Source: Bradyrhizobium xenonodulans | GTDB taxonomy: Bacteria; Pseudomonadota; Alphaproteobacteria; Rhizobiales; Xanthobacteraceae | Direction of reading: 5' to 3' | NCBI RefSeq assembly: GCF_027594865.1 | Contig: NZ_CP089391.1 | Coordinates: forward strand, 4,060,501 to 4,124,500 | DNA length: 64,000 bases | Shown here: positions 1 through 9,389 of the stretch, piece after piece | How the letters are laid out: each line of letters opens with the position of its first letter | Position numbering within the stretch: the first letter of the stretch is position 1 | Program-made: the position numbers and the translations under genes | The notes under the pieces: generated by a model | What the model was told of the DNA's origin: nothing | The model's input: the letters and a program-made list of their open reading frames with translations, nothing else | Database searches by the model: none

Positions 1-498
1 GCGCCATTTCAGGCCCTTCATATCTTCAATCGTCGCGAGCGGCTTGTTGACATAGACACCCTGCGGCGCCCACGGCACGACGAACAGCAGCTTGAGGCCC
101 TGCGCCTCGAGCTTCTTCGTAATCGCGGGCTTGGAGGCCTGATACAGCTTCATCGCGTCCGGGAAGCTGGTTGCCAGGAACGGCACGACGTCGACACCAA
201 AGAGCGGATCCTCGTTCTCGTGAATCGACAACAGCACCTCGCCCATCTGCGCCTGCCCGGTCACCACCGCGCGCTTGATGTCGGGCGCCTTGAACAGCGA
301 GGCGCCGGGATGAACCGTGATCTGGAGTTTGCCGGACGTGGCGGCATCGACGTCCTTGGCGAAAGCGACCAGGTTTTCAGAGTGCGGATTGTCGGCGGGA
401 TAGGCTGCCGGCAGATTCCATTTGGTCTGGGCCAAAGCGGGCGTCGCGGCCAGCATGGCGCCGGCGATCAGGCCTGCGCGGACGAAACGAGACTTCAT
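1..498 (-). CDS. dctP: TRAP transporter substrate-binding protein DctP (3' end outside window)
   Basis: This is the periplasmic solute receptor of a tripartite ATP-independent transporter, probably for a C4-dicarboxylate or other carboxylate; the substrate cannot be read from sequence. An N-terminal Sec signal peptide ending in TPALAQ is followed by the family opening KWNLPAAYPADNPHSENL, then QITVHPGASLFK and the conserved QAQMGEV stretch. The ATG at 496-498 lies 38 bases after the stop of the large permease, so it is the third gene of the dctQ-dctM-dctP operon. About 166 codons are visible of roughly 330 expected; the missing part is due to the window edge, not truncation. Confidence 0.9.
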   Translation of the reverse strand, partial: MKSRFVRAGLIAGAMLAATPALAQTKWNLPAAYPADNPHSENLVAFAKDVDAATSGKLQITVHPGASLFKAPDIKRAVVTGQAQMGEVLLSIHENEDPLFGVDVVPFLATSFPDAMKLYQASKPAITKKLEAQGLKLLFVVPWAPQGVYVNKPLATIEDMKGLKWR

Positions 499-536
499 CG
501 GACTTCTCCTCACAGTCAATTTGAATACAGGTACGC

Positions 537-1850
537 TCAGTCTGGGAAGGCGAGCTTGGGCAAAAACATCACGATCTGCGGATACTCCGTGATGATGAAT
601 ACGGAGGCAAGCAGCAGGACGAAGAACGGAAACGCGGCCCGCGCGACCGTGAACGTGTCTCGGCCGCTCATGTTCTGGAGCACGAACAGGTTGAAGCCGA
701 CCGGCGGCGTGATCTGCGCCATCTCGACATGGATGATGAGATAGACGCCGAACCAGACCAGGTCGAGACCGGCCTGCTTGACCATCGGCAGCACGATGAC
801 GGCGGTCAGCACGATCATCGAGATGCCGTCGATCAGGCAACCCAGGATAATGTACATGATGCTCAGATACAGCGCGAGCATGCCCGGCGTGAGCTGCTGT
901 CCCTGAACCCAGGTGGCGAGCGCGGCCGGAATGCCCGTATAGGCCATCGCGGCCGTGGTGTAGGCGGCGCCTGCGAGGATCAGCATGATCATGCAGGTCA
1001 GGCGCGTCGCGCTCATGATGCTCTCGAGGAAGTTCTTGCGCGTCAGCGTGCCGCTCCACCACGCCAGCAGCAGCGCGCCAGTGACGCCCCACGCGGCGCA
1101 TTCTGTCGCGGTTGCAAAGCCCAGCACGAGCGAGAAGAAGACCGCCATGATCAACAACAGGCAAGGCGCGAGCTTGGCCGACTCGCGCAGCTTCTGCCGG
1201 AATGGCATCGGCGGATCGCGCGGTGGAACCTTTTTCGGGTTGAGCAGCGACCAGATGATGATGTAGCCGGAATAGAGCACCATCACGAGCACGCCCGGCA
1301 GGAAGCCGCCGAGGAACACCTGAAGCACGGAGACGTTCGCCGTGACCGCGTAGACCACCATCGGAATCGACGGCGGGATCAAGAGGCCGAGCGTACCGGA
1401 GCCTGCGAGCGATCCGAGGCTCAAGCCCTTGTCGTAGCCGCGCTTGTCGAGCTCGGGCAGCGCGATCTTGCCGATGGTCGCACAGGTCGCGGCTGAAGAG
1501 CCCGACACTGCCGCGAAGATGCCGCAGCCGATCACGTTCACATGCGTCAAGCGCCCGGGCAGCCACTGCACCCACGGCGACAGACCGCGGAACATCTCTT
1601 CCGACAATTTGGTTCGGAACAGGATCTCGCCCATCCAGATGAACAGCGGCAAGGCGGCCAGCGTCCAGGACGAGCTGGCGCTCCAGGTCGTGGTCGCAAG
1701 CACAGAGCCGAGCGGCAAGCTCGTGGTCAGTGCCATCGCGACGAAGCCGACGAGCCCGAGCGAGACCGCGATCCAGATGCCGCTTCCCAGCAACAGGATC
1801 ATGACCCCGAGCAGGATGAAGGACAGCTCGATCATGCCGAGATTGGCCAT
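537..1850 (-). CDS. dctM: TRAP transporter large permease DctM
   Basis: The large 12-TM-type membrane subunit of the TRAP transporter moves the solute with a Na+ or H+ gradient. The protein of about 437 residues is hydrophobic throughout and shows family patches such as GSSAATCATIGKIALPEL, SGTLGLLIPPSIPMV and ITPPVGFNLFVLQ. An upstream in-frame TTG at 1856 would overlap the end of dctQ, but the ATG at 1850 (MANLGMIEL) lies just past the dctQ stop and is preferred. It is tightly coupled to dctQ upstream and dctP downstream. Confidence 0.93.
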   Translation of the reverse strand: MANLGMIELSFILLGVMILLLGSGIWIAVSLGLVGFVAMALTTSLPLGSVLATTTWSASSSWTLAALPLFIWMGEILFRTKLSEEMFRGLSPWVQWLPGRLTHVNVIGCGIFAAVSGSSAATCATIGKIALPELDKRGYDKGLSLGSLAGSGTLGLLIPPSIPMVVYAVTANVSVLQVFLGGFLPGVLVMVLYSGYIIIWSLLNPKKVPPRDPPMPFRQKLRESAKLAPCLLLIMAVFFSLVLGFATATECAAWGVTGALLLAWWSGTLTRKNFLESIMSATRLTCMIMLILAGAAYTTAAMAYTGIPAALATWVQGQQLTPGMLALYLSIMYIILGCLIDGISMIVLTAVIVLPMVKQAGLDLVWFGVYLIIHVEMAQITPPVGFNLFVLQNMSGRDTFTVARAAFPFFVLLLASVFIITEYPQIVMFLPKLAFPD

Positions 1851-1852
1851 GG

Positions 1853-2434
1853 TCAACCGCCCCCGCCTTGCGAGATGCGCTCGATGAATTCGTCCGGCGT
1901 CTCGTCGGGCGAGCCCTTCTCATAGCTCGGCCGGTTGCCGGCGATGACATTGACCATTTCATCAATCAGCGCGATCGACAGGATCACGAGTCCGCCGGCA
2001 AAGCCGAGCTGGGGAATCCAGAGCGGAAGCGCGACTACACCCTGCGCCACGTCGTTGAAGCGCCAGGAGTCGTAAGTCATCTGAATCGCATGCCGGGTGA
2101 AGTAGAGAATGAAGGCGGTCGCAATGCCGAGCGCCACGATCTCCGCGATCTGCTTCGTCCGCCCGTGCAGGCGCTCCAGCAGCAGGCCGACGCGGATCAT
2201 CTCGCCGCGCTTGAAGGTGTGGGCGAGGCCGAGAAACGCCATCGCAGCCATGCACCAGGACGCGAAATCATCGCCGGCGGGAATGTTGATCGCAAACTGC
2301 CGCCCGACCGACATGATCATCATGATGGCGAAGATCGCAACCATGAAGACGCCGGCAGCGTAGCCCGCTCCGAGATAAAGGAGATCCAGAGCGCGCCGCA
2401 CTGGTCCCTGCTTCGTTACATCGTCTCCTGCCAA
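1853..2434 (-). CDS. dctQ: TRAP transporter small permease DctQ
   Basis: This is the small four-helix membrane subunit that pairs with DctM. Hydrophobic segments are at about residues 20-45, 55-75, 95-115 and 145-165, with the family-like patches FASWCMAAMAFLGLAHTFKRGEMIRV and DSWRFNDVAQGVVALPLWIPQLGF (read in parts). No in-frame ATG precedes the first helix; the only near start is TTG at 2434, just before a purine-rich GCAGGAGACG, so the exact start is uncertain. It is the first gene of the TRAP operon. Confidence 0.85.
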   Translation of the reverse strand: MAGDDVTKQGPVRRALDLLYLGAGYAAGVFMVAIFAIMMIMSVGRQFAINIPAGDDFASWCMAAMAFLGLAHTFKRGEMIRVGLLLERLHGRTKQIAEIVALGIATAFILYFTRHAIQMTYDSWRFNDVAQGVVALPLWIPQLGFAGGLVILSIALIDEMVNVIAGNRPSYEKGSPDETPDEFIERISQGGGG

Positions 2435-2606
2435 CGCGACCCCATCCTCGTCCGAGGCGATTCAACCGGCTCCCGTGATCACGTGTCACCAGCCCCCGTT
2501 TGCATATCGCCCTGCCCAACGCCTGTCCTTCAGACGTTAGATCAACATGACGGAGCCCGCGCTAGCAAGGGGTATGCCGCCCCGTGCCGGAATTTCCACC
2601 TCAGGT

Positions 2607-3404
2607 TCAGTGCGTCTCCAGCCGCATCCCGTCATAGGCCGGCACCACGCCCGCGGGCAGCGACTGTCGGATTACCTCGTAATCAACGTCGGCCGTCATG
2701 TTGGTGATGACGGCACGCTTCGGCTTGAAGCGCTCGATCCAGGACAGCGCGTCGTTGATGCTGAAATGGCTGGAATGCTGGGTGTAGCGCAGGCCGTCGA
2801 CGATCCAGACATCGAGATTTTCCAGCGCGCCAAAACTCTCGCGCGGGATGTCGTTGAGGTCGGGCGTGTAGGCGGCATTGCCGATGCGATAGCCGAGCGC
2901 GGGGATCTGGCCGTGCTGAACCAGGAAGGCGGTCATCGAGACGTCCCCGCCCTTGCCGCTGATGATCCGGCTCTCGCCGGCCTCGATCGAATGCCGGTGC
3001 AGGATCGGTGGGTAGTCGCTTCCTTCCGGCGAGATGAAGCAATAGGAGAACCGCGCCATGATGTCTTTCGCGGTCGACTGGTTGAAATAGACCGGAATGC
3101 GCTTGCGCATGTGGAGCACGACCGAACGCAGATCATCCATGCCATGGGTCTGGTCGGCATGCTCATGGGTCAGAAACACCGCATCGATGTGATCGACATT
3201 GGTGTCGATCAGTTGCTCGCGGAGATCCGGCGCGGTGTCGATCACGATGCGCGTGGTGCCGTGGTGTGATGTCTGTTCGACCAGCAGCGAGCAGCGGCGG
3301 CGGCGGTTTTTTGGATTGTTGGGATCGCAGGCACCCCAGCCGAGCGCCGGGCGCGGCACGCCGGCGGAGGAGCCGCAACCCAGGATCGTCAGTGTCAGCG
3401 TCAT
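2607..3404 (-). CDS. MBL-fold metallo-hydrolase (PhnP-like)
   Basis: A 265-residue metallo-beta-lactamase-fold hydrolase, expected to be a cytosolic di-metal phosphodiesterase-type enzyme. The start LTILGCGSSAGVPRP is characteristic of PhnP-like proteins, and the metal motif THEHADQTHG (HxHxDH type) is intact at about residue 79. Later metal-binding candidates are the HSSHFSIND and TNMTADVDYE regions. It follows tatD by 13 bases in the conserved carboxypeptidase-tmk-holB-metG-tatD-MBL operon. The natural substrate is not known from sequence. Confidence 0.9.
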   Translation of the reverse strand: MTLTLTILGCGSSAGVPRPALGWGACDPNNPKNRRRRCSLLVEQTSHHGTTRIVIDTAPDLREQLIDTNVDHIDAVFLTHEHADQTHGMDDLRSVVLHMRKRIPVYFNQSTAKDIMARFSYCFISPEGSDYPPILHRHSIEAGESRIISGKGGDVSMTAFLVQHGQIPALGYRIGNAAYTPDLNDIPRESFGALENLDVWIVDGLRYTQHSSHFSINDALSWIERFKPKRAVITNMTADVDYEVIRQSLPAGVVPAYDGMRLETH

Positions 3405-3417
3405 GTGGCTCCCAACC

Positions 3418-4194
3418 TTAAGCTTTCACCTTGGAGAACAGCCGGAAGAAGTTGTCGGTGGTCTGGCGAGAAATCTCTTCGAGGGTCACGCCGCGGGTTT
3501 CGGCCAGCACCTTGGCGACCTCGACCACATAGGCCGGCTCGTTGCGTTTGCCTCGGAACTTGCCGGGCGCAAGATAGGGTGAATCTGTTTCAACCAGAAT
3601 ACGGTCGGACGGCAGTTCGGCCGCAAGCGCGCGCAGGGCTTCCGATTTCTTGAAGGTCAGGATGCCGGTGAAGCCGACATAGAGCCCGAGCGCCACCGCC
3701 TTCAGCGCCAGCTCGCGCCCGCCCGTGTAACAATGCAGCACGGCCCGAAACGATCCCTTGGCCGCCTCCTCCTCCAGGATGCGGCCGCAATCCTCGTCCG
3801 CCTCGCGGGTGTGGATCACGAGCGGCAGGCCGGTCGCGCGCGCGGCGGCGATGTGAGCGCGAAAGCCCCTCGCCTGCGCCTCCGGCGAGCCGTTGTCGTA
3901 GAAATAGTCGAGCCCGGCCTCGCCGAGCGCGACGACCTTGGGATGCTCCGTCAGCCCGATCAGCTCGTCCGGCGCGATGCCGTCTTCCTCATCCGCGTTG
4001 TGCGGATGAGTGCCGACCGAGCAATAGACGTCGTCGAACCGCTCGGCGATGGCCAGAAGCTGATTGAGCTTTCGCACCCGCGTCGAGATCGTGACCATGC
4101 GCCCGATACCGGCCGCACGCGCCCGCGACACGATCCCGTCGAGATCTTCCGCAAAGTCGGGAAAATCCAGATGGCAGTGGCTGTCGACCAGCAT
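3418..4194 (-). CDS. tatD: TatD family metal-dependent hydrolase
   Basis: A TatD-type TIM-barrel nuclease/hydrolase of 258 residues. The metal-binding DSHCHLDF is at residues 4-11; ALGEAGLDYF, PLVIHTRE, LHCYTGG and VETDSPYLAP are the other conserved metal/active-site motifs, all intact. It lies between metG (12 bases upstream) and the MBL hydrolase, an order common in alphaproteobacteria. Its role is probably DNA repair or nucleic-acid clean-up (family knowledge). Confidence 0.94.
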   Translation of the reverse strand: MLVDSHCHLDFPDFAEDLDGIVSRARAAGIGRMVTISTRVRKLNQLLAIAERFDDVYCSVGTHPHNADEEDGIAPDELIGLTEHPKVVALGEAGLDYFYDNGSPEAQARGFRAHIAAARATGLPLVIHTREADEDCGRILEEEAAKGSFRAVLHCYTGGRELALKAVALGLYVGFTGILTFKKSEALRALAAELPSDRILVETDSPYLAPGKFRGKRNEPAYVVEVAKVLAETRGVTLEEISRQTTDNFFRLFSKVKA

Positions 4195-4206
4195 CGGGCC
4201 AGCACC

Positions 4207-6195
4207 TTACGCCGCAGGCTCGATGTAGCGCGGGAACGCCGGTGTCGGCGCCGGCAACGTCGAGCCGGGCGCGATGCGCTTGGCACCACCGAGCATCGCG
4301 AAGGTCCGCTCGCCCTCGGGAATGCCGAGGCTGTCGAGCAGCAAGCTAGATGCGGTCGGCATCGCCGGCTGGGCCAGGATCGCGATCTGACGCACGACTT
4401 CCGCGGTGACGTAAAGCACCGTCTTCTGCCGCGCAGGATCGGTCTTGGCGAGTGCCCACGGCGCCTCGCCCGCGAAATAGCGGTTGGCCTCCGCGACCAC
4501 GGCCCACACGGCATTGAGCCAGTGATGGATCTGCTGCGTCGCCATCGCCTCGCGCGACCTGGCGATCATGCCGTCGGCCATCGCCAGGATCGCCTTGTCG
4601 TTGTCGCTGAACGCGCCGGGCTCCGGCAGCACGCCGCCCAGTTGCTTGGCGATCATCGACAGGGAGCGTTGCGCGAGATTGCCGAGATCGTTGGCGAGAT
4701 CGGCGTTGATGCGCGCGACGATGGCTTCGTGGTTGTAGTTGCCGTCCTGTCCGAACGGCACCTCGCGCAGGAAGAAATAGCGCATCTGGTCCACGCCGTA
4801 CTGGTCGGCGAGGTTGAAGGGGTCGACGACGTTACCGACCGACTTCGACATCTTCTCGCCCCTGTTGAACAGGAAGCCGTGGGCGTAGACCCGCTTCGGC
4901 AGCGGGATCCCGGCCGATAGCAGGAAAGCCGGCCAGTACACCGCATGGAAGCGGATGATGTCCTTGCCGATGATGTGCACATCGGTCGGCCAGTAGCGCC
5001 AGTTCGTGTCGCTCTCGTCGGGGAAGCCGACGCCGGTGAGGTAGTTGGTGAGCGCGTCGACCCAGACATACATCACGTGCTCTTCGTCGCCCGGCACCTT
5101 GACGCCCCAATCGAACGTCGTGCGCGAGATCGAGAGGTCGCGCAGGCCGCCCCTGACAAAGCTCACCACCTCGTTCTTGCGGGAGTCCGGACCGATGAAG
5201 TCGGGCTTCGTCTCGTACAGCTTGAGCAGCTTGTCCTGATAGGCGGACAGGCGGAAGAAATAGCTCTTCTCCTCGACCCATTCGACCGGCGTGCCCTGCG
5301 GCCCGAGCCGCACGCCGTCATCGTTCAGGCGCGTCTCATCCTCGGCGTAATAGGCCTCATCACGGACCGAGTACCAGCCGGCATAGGTGTCGGCATAGAT
5401 GTCGCCGTTCGCCTCCATGCGCCGCCAGATTTCCTGGGTCGAGCGATGGTGCTGCGCCTCGGTGGTGCGGATGAAGCGGTCGAACGACACGTTCAGACGC
5501 TCGTCCATCTCCTTGAAGCGGCCGGCATTGCGGGTCGCGAGCGCAGCCGGCGTCAGACCCTCGTTCTGAGCGGTCTGGACCATCTTCAGGCCGTGCTCGT
5601 CGGTGCCGGTCAGGAAGAACACTTCCTTGCCGTCGAGCCGTGCGAAACGCGCCAGCACGTCGGTCGCGATCGCCTCATAAGCGTGACCGATATGCGGGCT
5701 GCCGTTCGGGTACGCGATCGCGGTCGTGATGTAGAAGACATTATCGCGCGCGGGGGCTGAAACGGGCGCGGCTGCCTGCGGAGCTGCGACCGGCTTCGGC
5801 GCAGGCGGCGCCTTGGGCTTCGACACCCTGGGCTTCACAGCCTTCGGCGGCGCGGCAACGGGAGCCGGTGCGGCGGTCACGGCGGGCGCTGCGGCCTTCT
5901 TGGCCACCTTCTTCGCCGGAGCCTTGGCGGGCTTCGTAGCGGCGTTTTTCTTCGAGACCTTCTTGGCGACGACCTGCTTCTTCGCAGCCTTCTTGCCGAC
6001 TTTCTTGGCCGTCTTCGCAGCGCTCTTCTTCACGCCCTTCTTGACGGCCGTCTTTTTGGTCTTCGTGGCTTTCTTGACCTTCTTGGCACCTTTGCGCGCA
6101 ATGGCCTTCACAGCCTTCTTCGCGGCCTTTTTAGCAGCCTTCTTCTTGTCCTTGCTGCTCTTGCCCTTGGCAGTTTTCTTAGCTCGCGTTGCCAC
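4207..6195 (-). CDS. metG: Methionine-tRNA ligase with a Lys/Ala/Pro-rich N-terminal extension
   Basis: This enzyme charges tRNA-Met with methionine in the cytoplasm. The catalytic core starts near residue 152 and carries HIGH at 168-171 and KMSKS at 448-452, with the family stretch FLTGTDEHG near 194-202. Residues 1-150 are an unusual extension: 1-102 is dominated by Lys and Ala (AKK/KKA units), 103-150 by Ala and Pro. No internal ATG precedes the core, so the extension cannot be removed by choosing a later ATG. The start is GTG at 6195 with AAGGA upstream. The core of about 510 residues is normal for the family; the tail resembles histone-H1-like basic domains and may bind RNA or DNA. Confidence 0.95.
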   Translation of the reverse strand: MATRAKKTAKGKSSKDKKKAAKKAAKKAVKAIARKGAKKVKKATKTKKTAVKKGVKKSAAKTAKKVGKKAAKKQVVAKKVSKKNAATKPAKAPAKKVAKKAAAPAVTAAPAPVAAPPKAVKPRVSKPKAPPAPKPVAAPQAAAPVSAPARDNVFYITTAIAYPNGSPHIGHAYEAIATDVLARFARLDGKEVFFLTGTDEHGLKMVQTAQNEGLTPAALATRNAGRFKEMDERLNVSFDRFIRTTEAQHHRSTQEIWRRMEANGDIYADTYAGWYSVRDEAYYAEDETRLNDDGVRLGPQGTPVEWVEEKSYFFRLSAYQDKLLKLYETKPDFIGPDSRKNEVVSFVRGGLRDLSISRTTFDWGVKVPGDEEHVMYVWVDALTNYLTGVGFPDESDTNWRYWPTDVHIIGKDIIRFHAVYWPAFLLSAGIPLPKRVYAHGFLFNRGEKMSKSVGNVVDPFNLADQYGVDQMRYFFLREVPFGQDGNYNHEAIVARINADLANDLGNLAQRSLSMIAKQLGGVLPEPGAFSDNDKAILAMADGMIARSREAMATQQIHHWLNAVWAVVAEANRYFAGEAPWALAKTDPARQKTVLYVTAEVVRQIAILAQPAMPTASSLLLDSLGIPEGERTFAMLGGAKRIAPGSTLPAPTPAFPRYIEPAA

Positions 6196-6241
6196 GACGA
6201 ATTCCTTTACCGGCTTCTCGAATTTGGAAACGAACCTGCGC

Positions 6242-7288
6242 CTAGCGCGTTGCGTCCGCCAGCCAGCCGAACACCGAGAAGACCAAGGGCTTTCGCTCCA
6301 GATTGTAGGTTTCGGTGTCGCGCGCGGCGCGGACGATCTTTTCCCATACCTCAGCTAGGCGCGCAAGGCGCGGCAGGTTCTGATTGGCATTGGCCTCGTC
6401 GGTGTGCAGGCGTTCCGCGATCCAGCGATCGATGCCGTCGACGAAGGCGGCAAGCGCGACGCGGTCGTTGGTGGGAAGCGAATCGCCGAGCGTGTGTAAC
6501 TCGCGCGGGTCGACCTGTGGCAGTCGCGCCAGCATCGCCGCCGTGCGTTGCTGGAGCTTGAGTGCATCGCCGCCGAGCAACGTCAGCGCCCGCGCGACGC
6601 TGCCTTCGGACGCTTCCGCGGCCTCGCGCAACGCCGAATCATTCGGGTCGAGATCGGCGGTTGCGGCGGCTGCACCAATCACATCGTCGGTCGCGAGCGC
6701 GCGCAGGCGCAGCTTGCGGCAGCGCGACTGGATCGTGGCGAGCACGCGTGCGGGCGCGTGGCTCACCAGCAGGAACAGCGATTGCTGCGGCGGTTCCTCG
6801 AGAATCTTCAGCAGCGCGTTGGCCGCATTCGGATTGAGCTCGTCGACGGTGTCGACGATGCAGACGCGCCAGCCTTCGGCCGCAGCGGTCGAGCCGAAGA
6901 AACCGATCGTCTCGCGCGTCTCGTCCACGGTGATCACGGTGCGCATCACGCCGCGGTCGTTGGCCGTGCGTTCGAGCGTCAACAGCCCGCCATGCGAGCT
7001 CGCCGCGACCTGCCGCGCCACGGCGTCGTCAGGGTCGATCGCGAGGTCTTCGGCGCGCTGCACGAAGGGCGCCAGCGGCTGGCCGTGGGCGAGCACGAAG
7101 CGCGCCATGCGATAGGCCAGCGTCGCCTTGCCGATCCCCTGCGGCCCCCCGATCAGCCAGGCATGCGGGATACGCCCGCTGCGATAGGCCGCGAGCAGCG
7201 CCGTCTCGGCCTCGCGATGGCCGAACAGCGTCGACGTCTCGCGCGGATGCGGAATGGCGCTCTCGCGCCCGGCCTGACGCGGGCTCAT
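6242..7288 (-). CDS. holB: DNA polymerase III subunit delta'
   Basis: Clamp-loader subunit delta' of the replicative polymerase. The P-loop-like [10 protein letters not shown] is at residues 47-56, followed by [23 protein letters not shown] and [20 protein letters not shown], the classic sensor/SRC motif of clamp loaders (SRCR). The ATG at 7288 overlaps the tmk stop as ATGA, which decides this start over longer upstream options. The length of 348 aa is usual for alphaproteobacterial HolB. Confidence 0.93.
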   Translation of the reverse strand: MSPRQAGRESAIPHPRETSTLFGHREAETALLAAYRSGRIPHAWLIGGPQGIGKATLAYRMARFVLAHGQPLAPFVQRAEDLAIDPDDAVARQVAASSHGGLLTLERTANDRGVMRTVITVDETRETIGFFGSTAAAEGWRVCIVDTVDELNPNAANALLKILEEPPQQSLFLLVSHAPARVLATIQSRCRKLRLRALATDDVIGAAAATADLDPNDSALREAAEASEGSVARALTLLGGDALKLQQRTAAMLARLPQVDPRELHTLGDSLPTNDRVALAAFVDGIDRWIAERLHTDEANANQNLPRLARLAEVWEKIVRAARDTETYNLERKPLVFSVFGWLADATR

Positions 7289-7971
7289 GCGGACACCACC
7301 GAGGCCGGCGTCGGAAGCAGGCGATCGCGCAGCGCGGTCCAGACGCGCCCTGCGACCGTGTCGGGGTCGGAATTGGCGTCGATCAGCACGCAACGGCCGG
7401 GATCGTCCTCGGCAATCTTGCGATAGGCCTCGCGCAGGCCCTGGTGGAAGCTGAGCTGCTCGCCCTCGAAGCGGTCAGGCGTGCCGCTGCCACGGCGCAC
7501 GGCAGCACGCTGCAATCCGATCTCGACCGGCAGATCGAGGATGATGGTGAGGTCCGGCTTGAGATCGCCGATCGTGACCCGCTGCATCGCGTTGATCAGC
7601 GCCACCGGCACGCGGCCGAGGCTGCCCTGATAGGCCCGCGTCGAGTCGGCGAAGCGGTCGCACAGCACCCAGGCGCCCCGATTGAGCGCGGGTTGGATCA
7701 CGGTACGCACATGATCGTCGCGCGCGGCGGCGAACAGCAGCGTCTCGGCTTCGGGCCCGAGCAGCTTGCCCATCCCCGACAGCACCAGGTGGCGCATGAT
7801 CTCGGCACCCGGCGAGCCGCCGGGCTCGCGCGTGACGAGGGTCCGCATCCTGGCCGCCTTGAGGCGGTCGGCGAGCTTCTTGATCTGGGTCGACTTGCCC
7901 GTCCCCTCACCGCCCTCAAAGGTGATGAAACGTCCGCGTCCGGACGGGCGCTGTACCGCGTTCTCACTCAT
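7285..7971 (-). CDS. tmk: Thymidylate kinase
   Basis: Phosphorylates dTMP to dTDP for DNA synthesis. The P-loop GGEGTGKST is at about residues 20-28; TREPGGSPGAE (the dTMP-binding region), LCDRFADSTRAYQG (DR motif) and LDLPVEIGLQRA are intact. The length of 228 aa is close to the family norm. It is translationally coupled to holB by a 4-base overlap and follows the carboxypeptidase gene by 2 bases. Confidence 0.95.
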   Translation of the reverse strand: MSENAVQRPSGRGRFITFEGGEGTGKSTQIKKLADRLKAARMRTLVTREPGGSPGAEIMRHLVLSGMGKLLGPEAETLLFAAARDDHVRTVIQPALNRGAWVLCDRFADSTRAYQGSLGRVPVALINAMQRVTIGDLKPDLTIILDLPVEIGLQRAAVRRGSGTPDRFEGEQLSFHQGLREAYRKIAEDDPGRCVLIDANSDPDTVAGRVWTALRDRLLPTPASVVSA

Positions 7972-7973
7972 GA

Positions 7974-9236
7974 TCAGAGCTTCTCGGCGCCTGCTCGGAA
8001 CATACCGATCACAAGCTCGCTGGCGCCGTCAATGGCGCGGCGCATGGTCGAACCGGTGCCGATCGCCTCGGCCGCATAGACCGGCGTCTCCACCGCGATG
8101 TTGCCGCTGCGCCAGACCTTGACCACGCCGACCTTCTGGCCGACCTCGATCGGCGCGCGCACCGGGCCACTATAGACGATGCGCGCGATCAGCTTGTCGC
8201 TGCCGTTCTTGTGCACCATCACCTTCACGGGCGTCTTGGCGACGAGCTTGACCGAACGGCTCTCGCCGCCGAACACCTTGGCGTAACCCACCTGCTGATC
8301 AGCTGCGATCAAGGTGCGGGTCTCGAAATTGCGAAAGCCCCATTCCAGCATCTTCTTGGCTTCCGTCGCGCGATCCTCAGGATCTTCCAGCCCGTTGACG
8401 ACCACGATCAGCCGCGTGCCGTTTTGCACCGCCGAGCCGACCATGCCGTAGCCGCCCTCCTTGGTGTAGCCGGTCTTCAGCCCGTCAGCGCCTTCCATCG
8501 AATTGAGCAGCGGATTGCGGTTGGGCTGGCGGATCTTGTTCCAAGTGTACTCCTTCTCGCCGAACAGTTTGTAGAATTCGGGGAAGTCGAGAATGATGTG
8601 CCGGGCAAGGATGCCGAGCTCACGCACGGTCATCTTGTTGCCGGGATCGGGCAGGCCGTTGGAATTGCCGAAGGTCGACTTGGTCATGCCGAGCTCGCGG
8701 GCGCGCTTGGTCATGAAATCGGCAGCGAAGATCCGCTCATTGCCCGCCATGGCTTCGGCCAGCGCAATACAGGCATCGTTGCCGCTCTGGATGATCGCAC
8801 CATGCAGGAGATCGTCGACCGAGACCTTGCTGTTGATGGCGGCGAACATGGTCGAGCCGCCTGAGGGCGCCCCGCCCTTGCGCCAGGCGTTCTCGCTGAT
8901 CCGGTACTCGTCGGTCAGCTTCATGTCGCCCTTCTTGATGGCGTTGAAGACGACCTCCGCCGTCATCAGCTTCATCATGCTGGAGGGCGCACGCAGCTCG
9001 TCGGCGTTCTTCTCGAACAGCACGCTGCCGCTGGAGGCCTCGATCAGGATCGCGGTGGGGGCATCACCATCGAAGCCGGAATCTTCCGTCTTCTTCGCAC
9101 CCTGGATGCTCTGATTGGCGGCGTAGAGCGCCCCGCCCCAGGCGATGCCCGCCACCAGAATGGTCGCAATCAGCCCGCGCACCAGCGCTCCGGCGGAGAA
9201 CCGGCTGCGACGGAGCGGAAAAAGACGAAATGCCAT
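7974..9236 (-). CDS. D-alanyl-D-alanine carboxypeptidase (penicillin-binding protein, S11 family)
   Basis: Trims the terminal D-Ala of peptidoglycan stem peptides in the periplasm. The catalytic SxxK is S86-M-M-K89, followed by the SGN triad in IIQSGNDAC and the KTG motif in GLKTGYTKEGG. A signal/anchor segment covers residues 17-40, and a C-terminal PBP5-like beta domain (KVMVHKNGSDKLIARIVYSG region, in parts) precedes an amphipathic tail. The ATG at 9236 is preferred to the TTG six bases upstream. It heads the housekeeping operon and diverges from the epoxide hydrolase-like gene. Confidence 0.93.
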   Translation of the reverse strand: MAFRLFPLRRSRFSAGALVRGLIATILVAGIAWGGALYAANQSIQGAKKTEDSGFDGDAPTAILIEASSGSVLFEKNADELRAPSSMMKLMTAEVVFNAIKKGDMKLTDEYRISENAWRKGGAPSGGSTMFAAINSKVSVDDLLHGAIIQSGNDACIALAEAMAGNERIFAADFMTKRARELGMTKSTFGNSNGLPDPGNKMTVRELGILARHIILDFPEFYKLFGEKEYTWNKIRQPNRNPLLNSMEGADGLKTGYTKEGGYGMVGSAVQNGTRLIVVVNGLEDPEDRATEAKKMLEWGFRNFETRTLIAADQQVGYAKVFGGESRSVKLVAKTPVKVMVHKNGSDKLIARIVYSGPVRAPIEVGQKVGVVKVWRSGNIAVETPVYAAEAIGTGSTMRRAIDGASELVIGMFRAGAEKL

Positions 9237-9389
9237 GGCCAAGCCCTGAGAGCGGCGTTCTAACAGCAGGAACCGATGCGAACAACACGAGGCTGGCCGC
9301 CGGAACCCGAGATTGCACGATTCTCGCCGCGCCCCTATCGTGGCACCTCATATTTCTTGACCAAACCCCTGAAACAAGGCGGAAAAGCG

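Noticed and set aside
5813..6358. Hydrophobic plus-strand frame opposite the MetRS tail, looking like a membrane protein
   Set aside because: It is the antisense of Lys/Ala codons (AAG/GCC give CTT/GGC), so its Leu/Phe/Ala content is an artefact.
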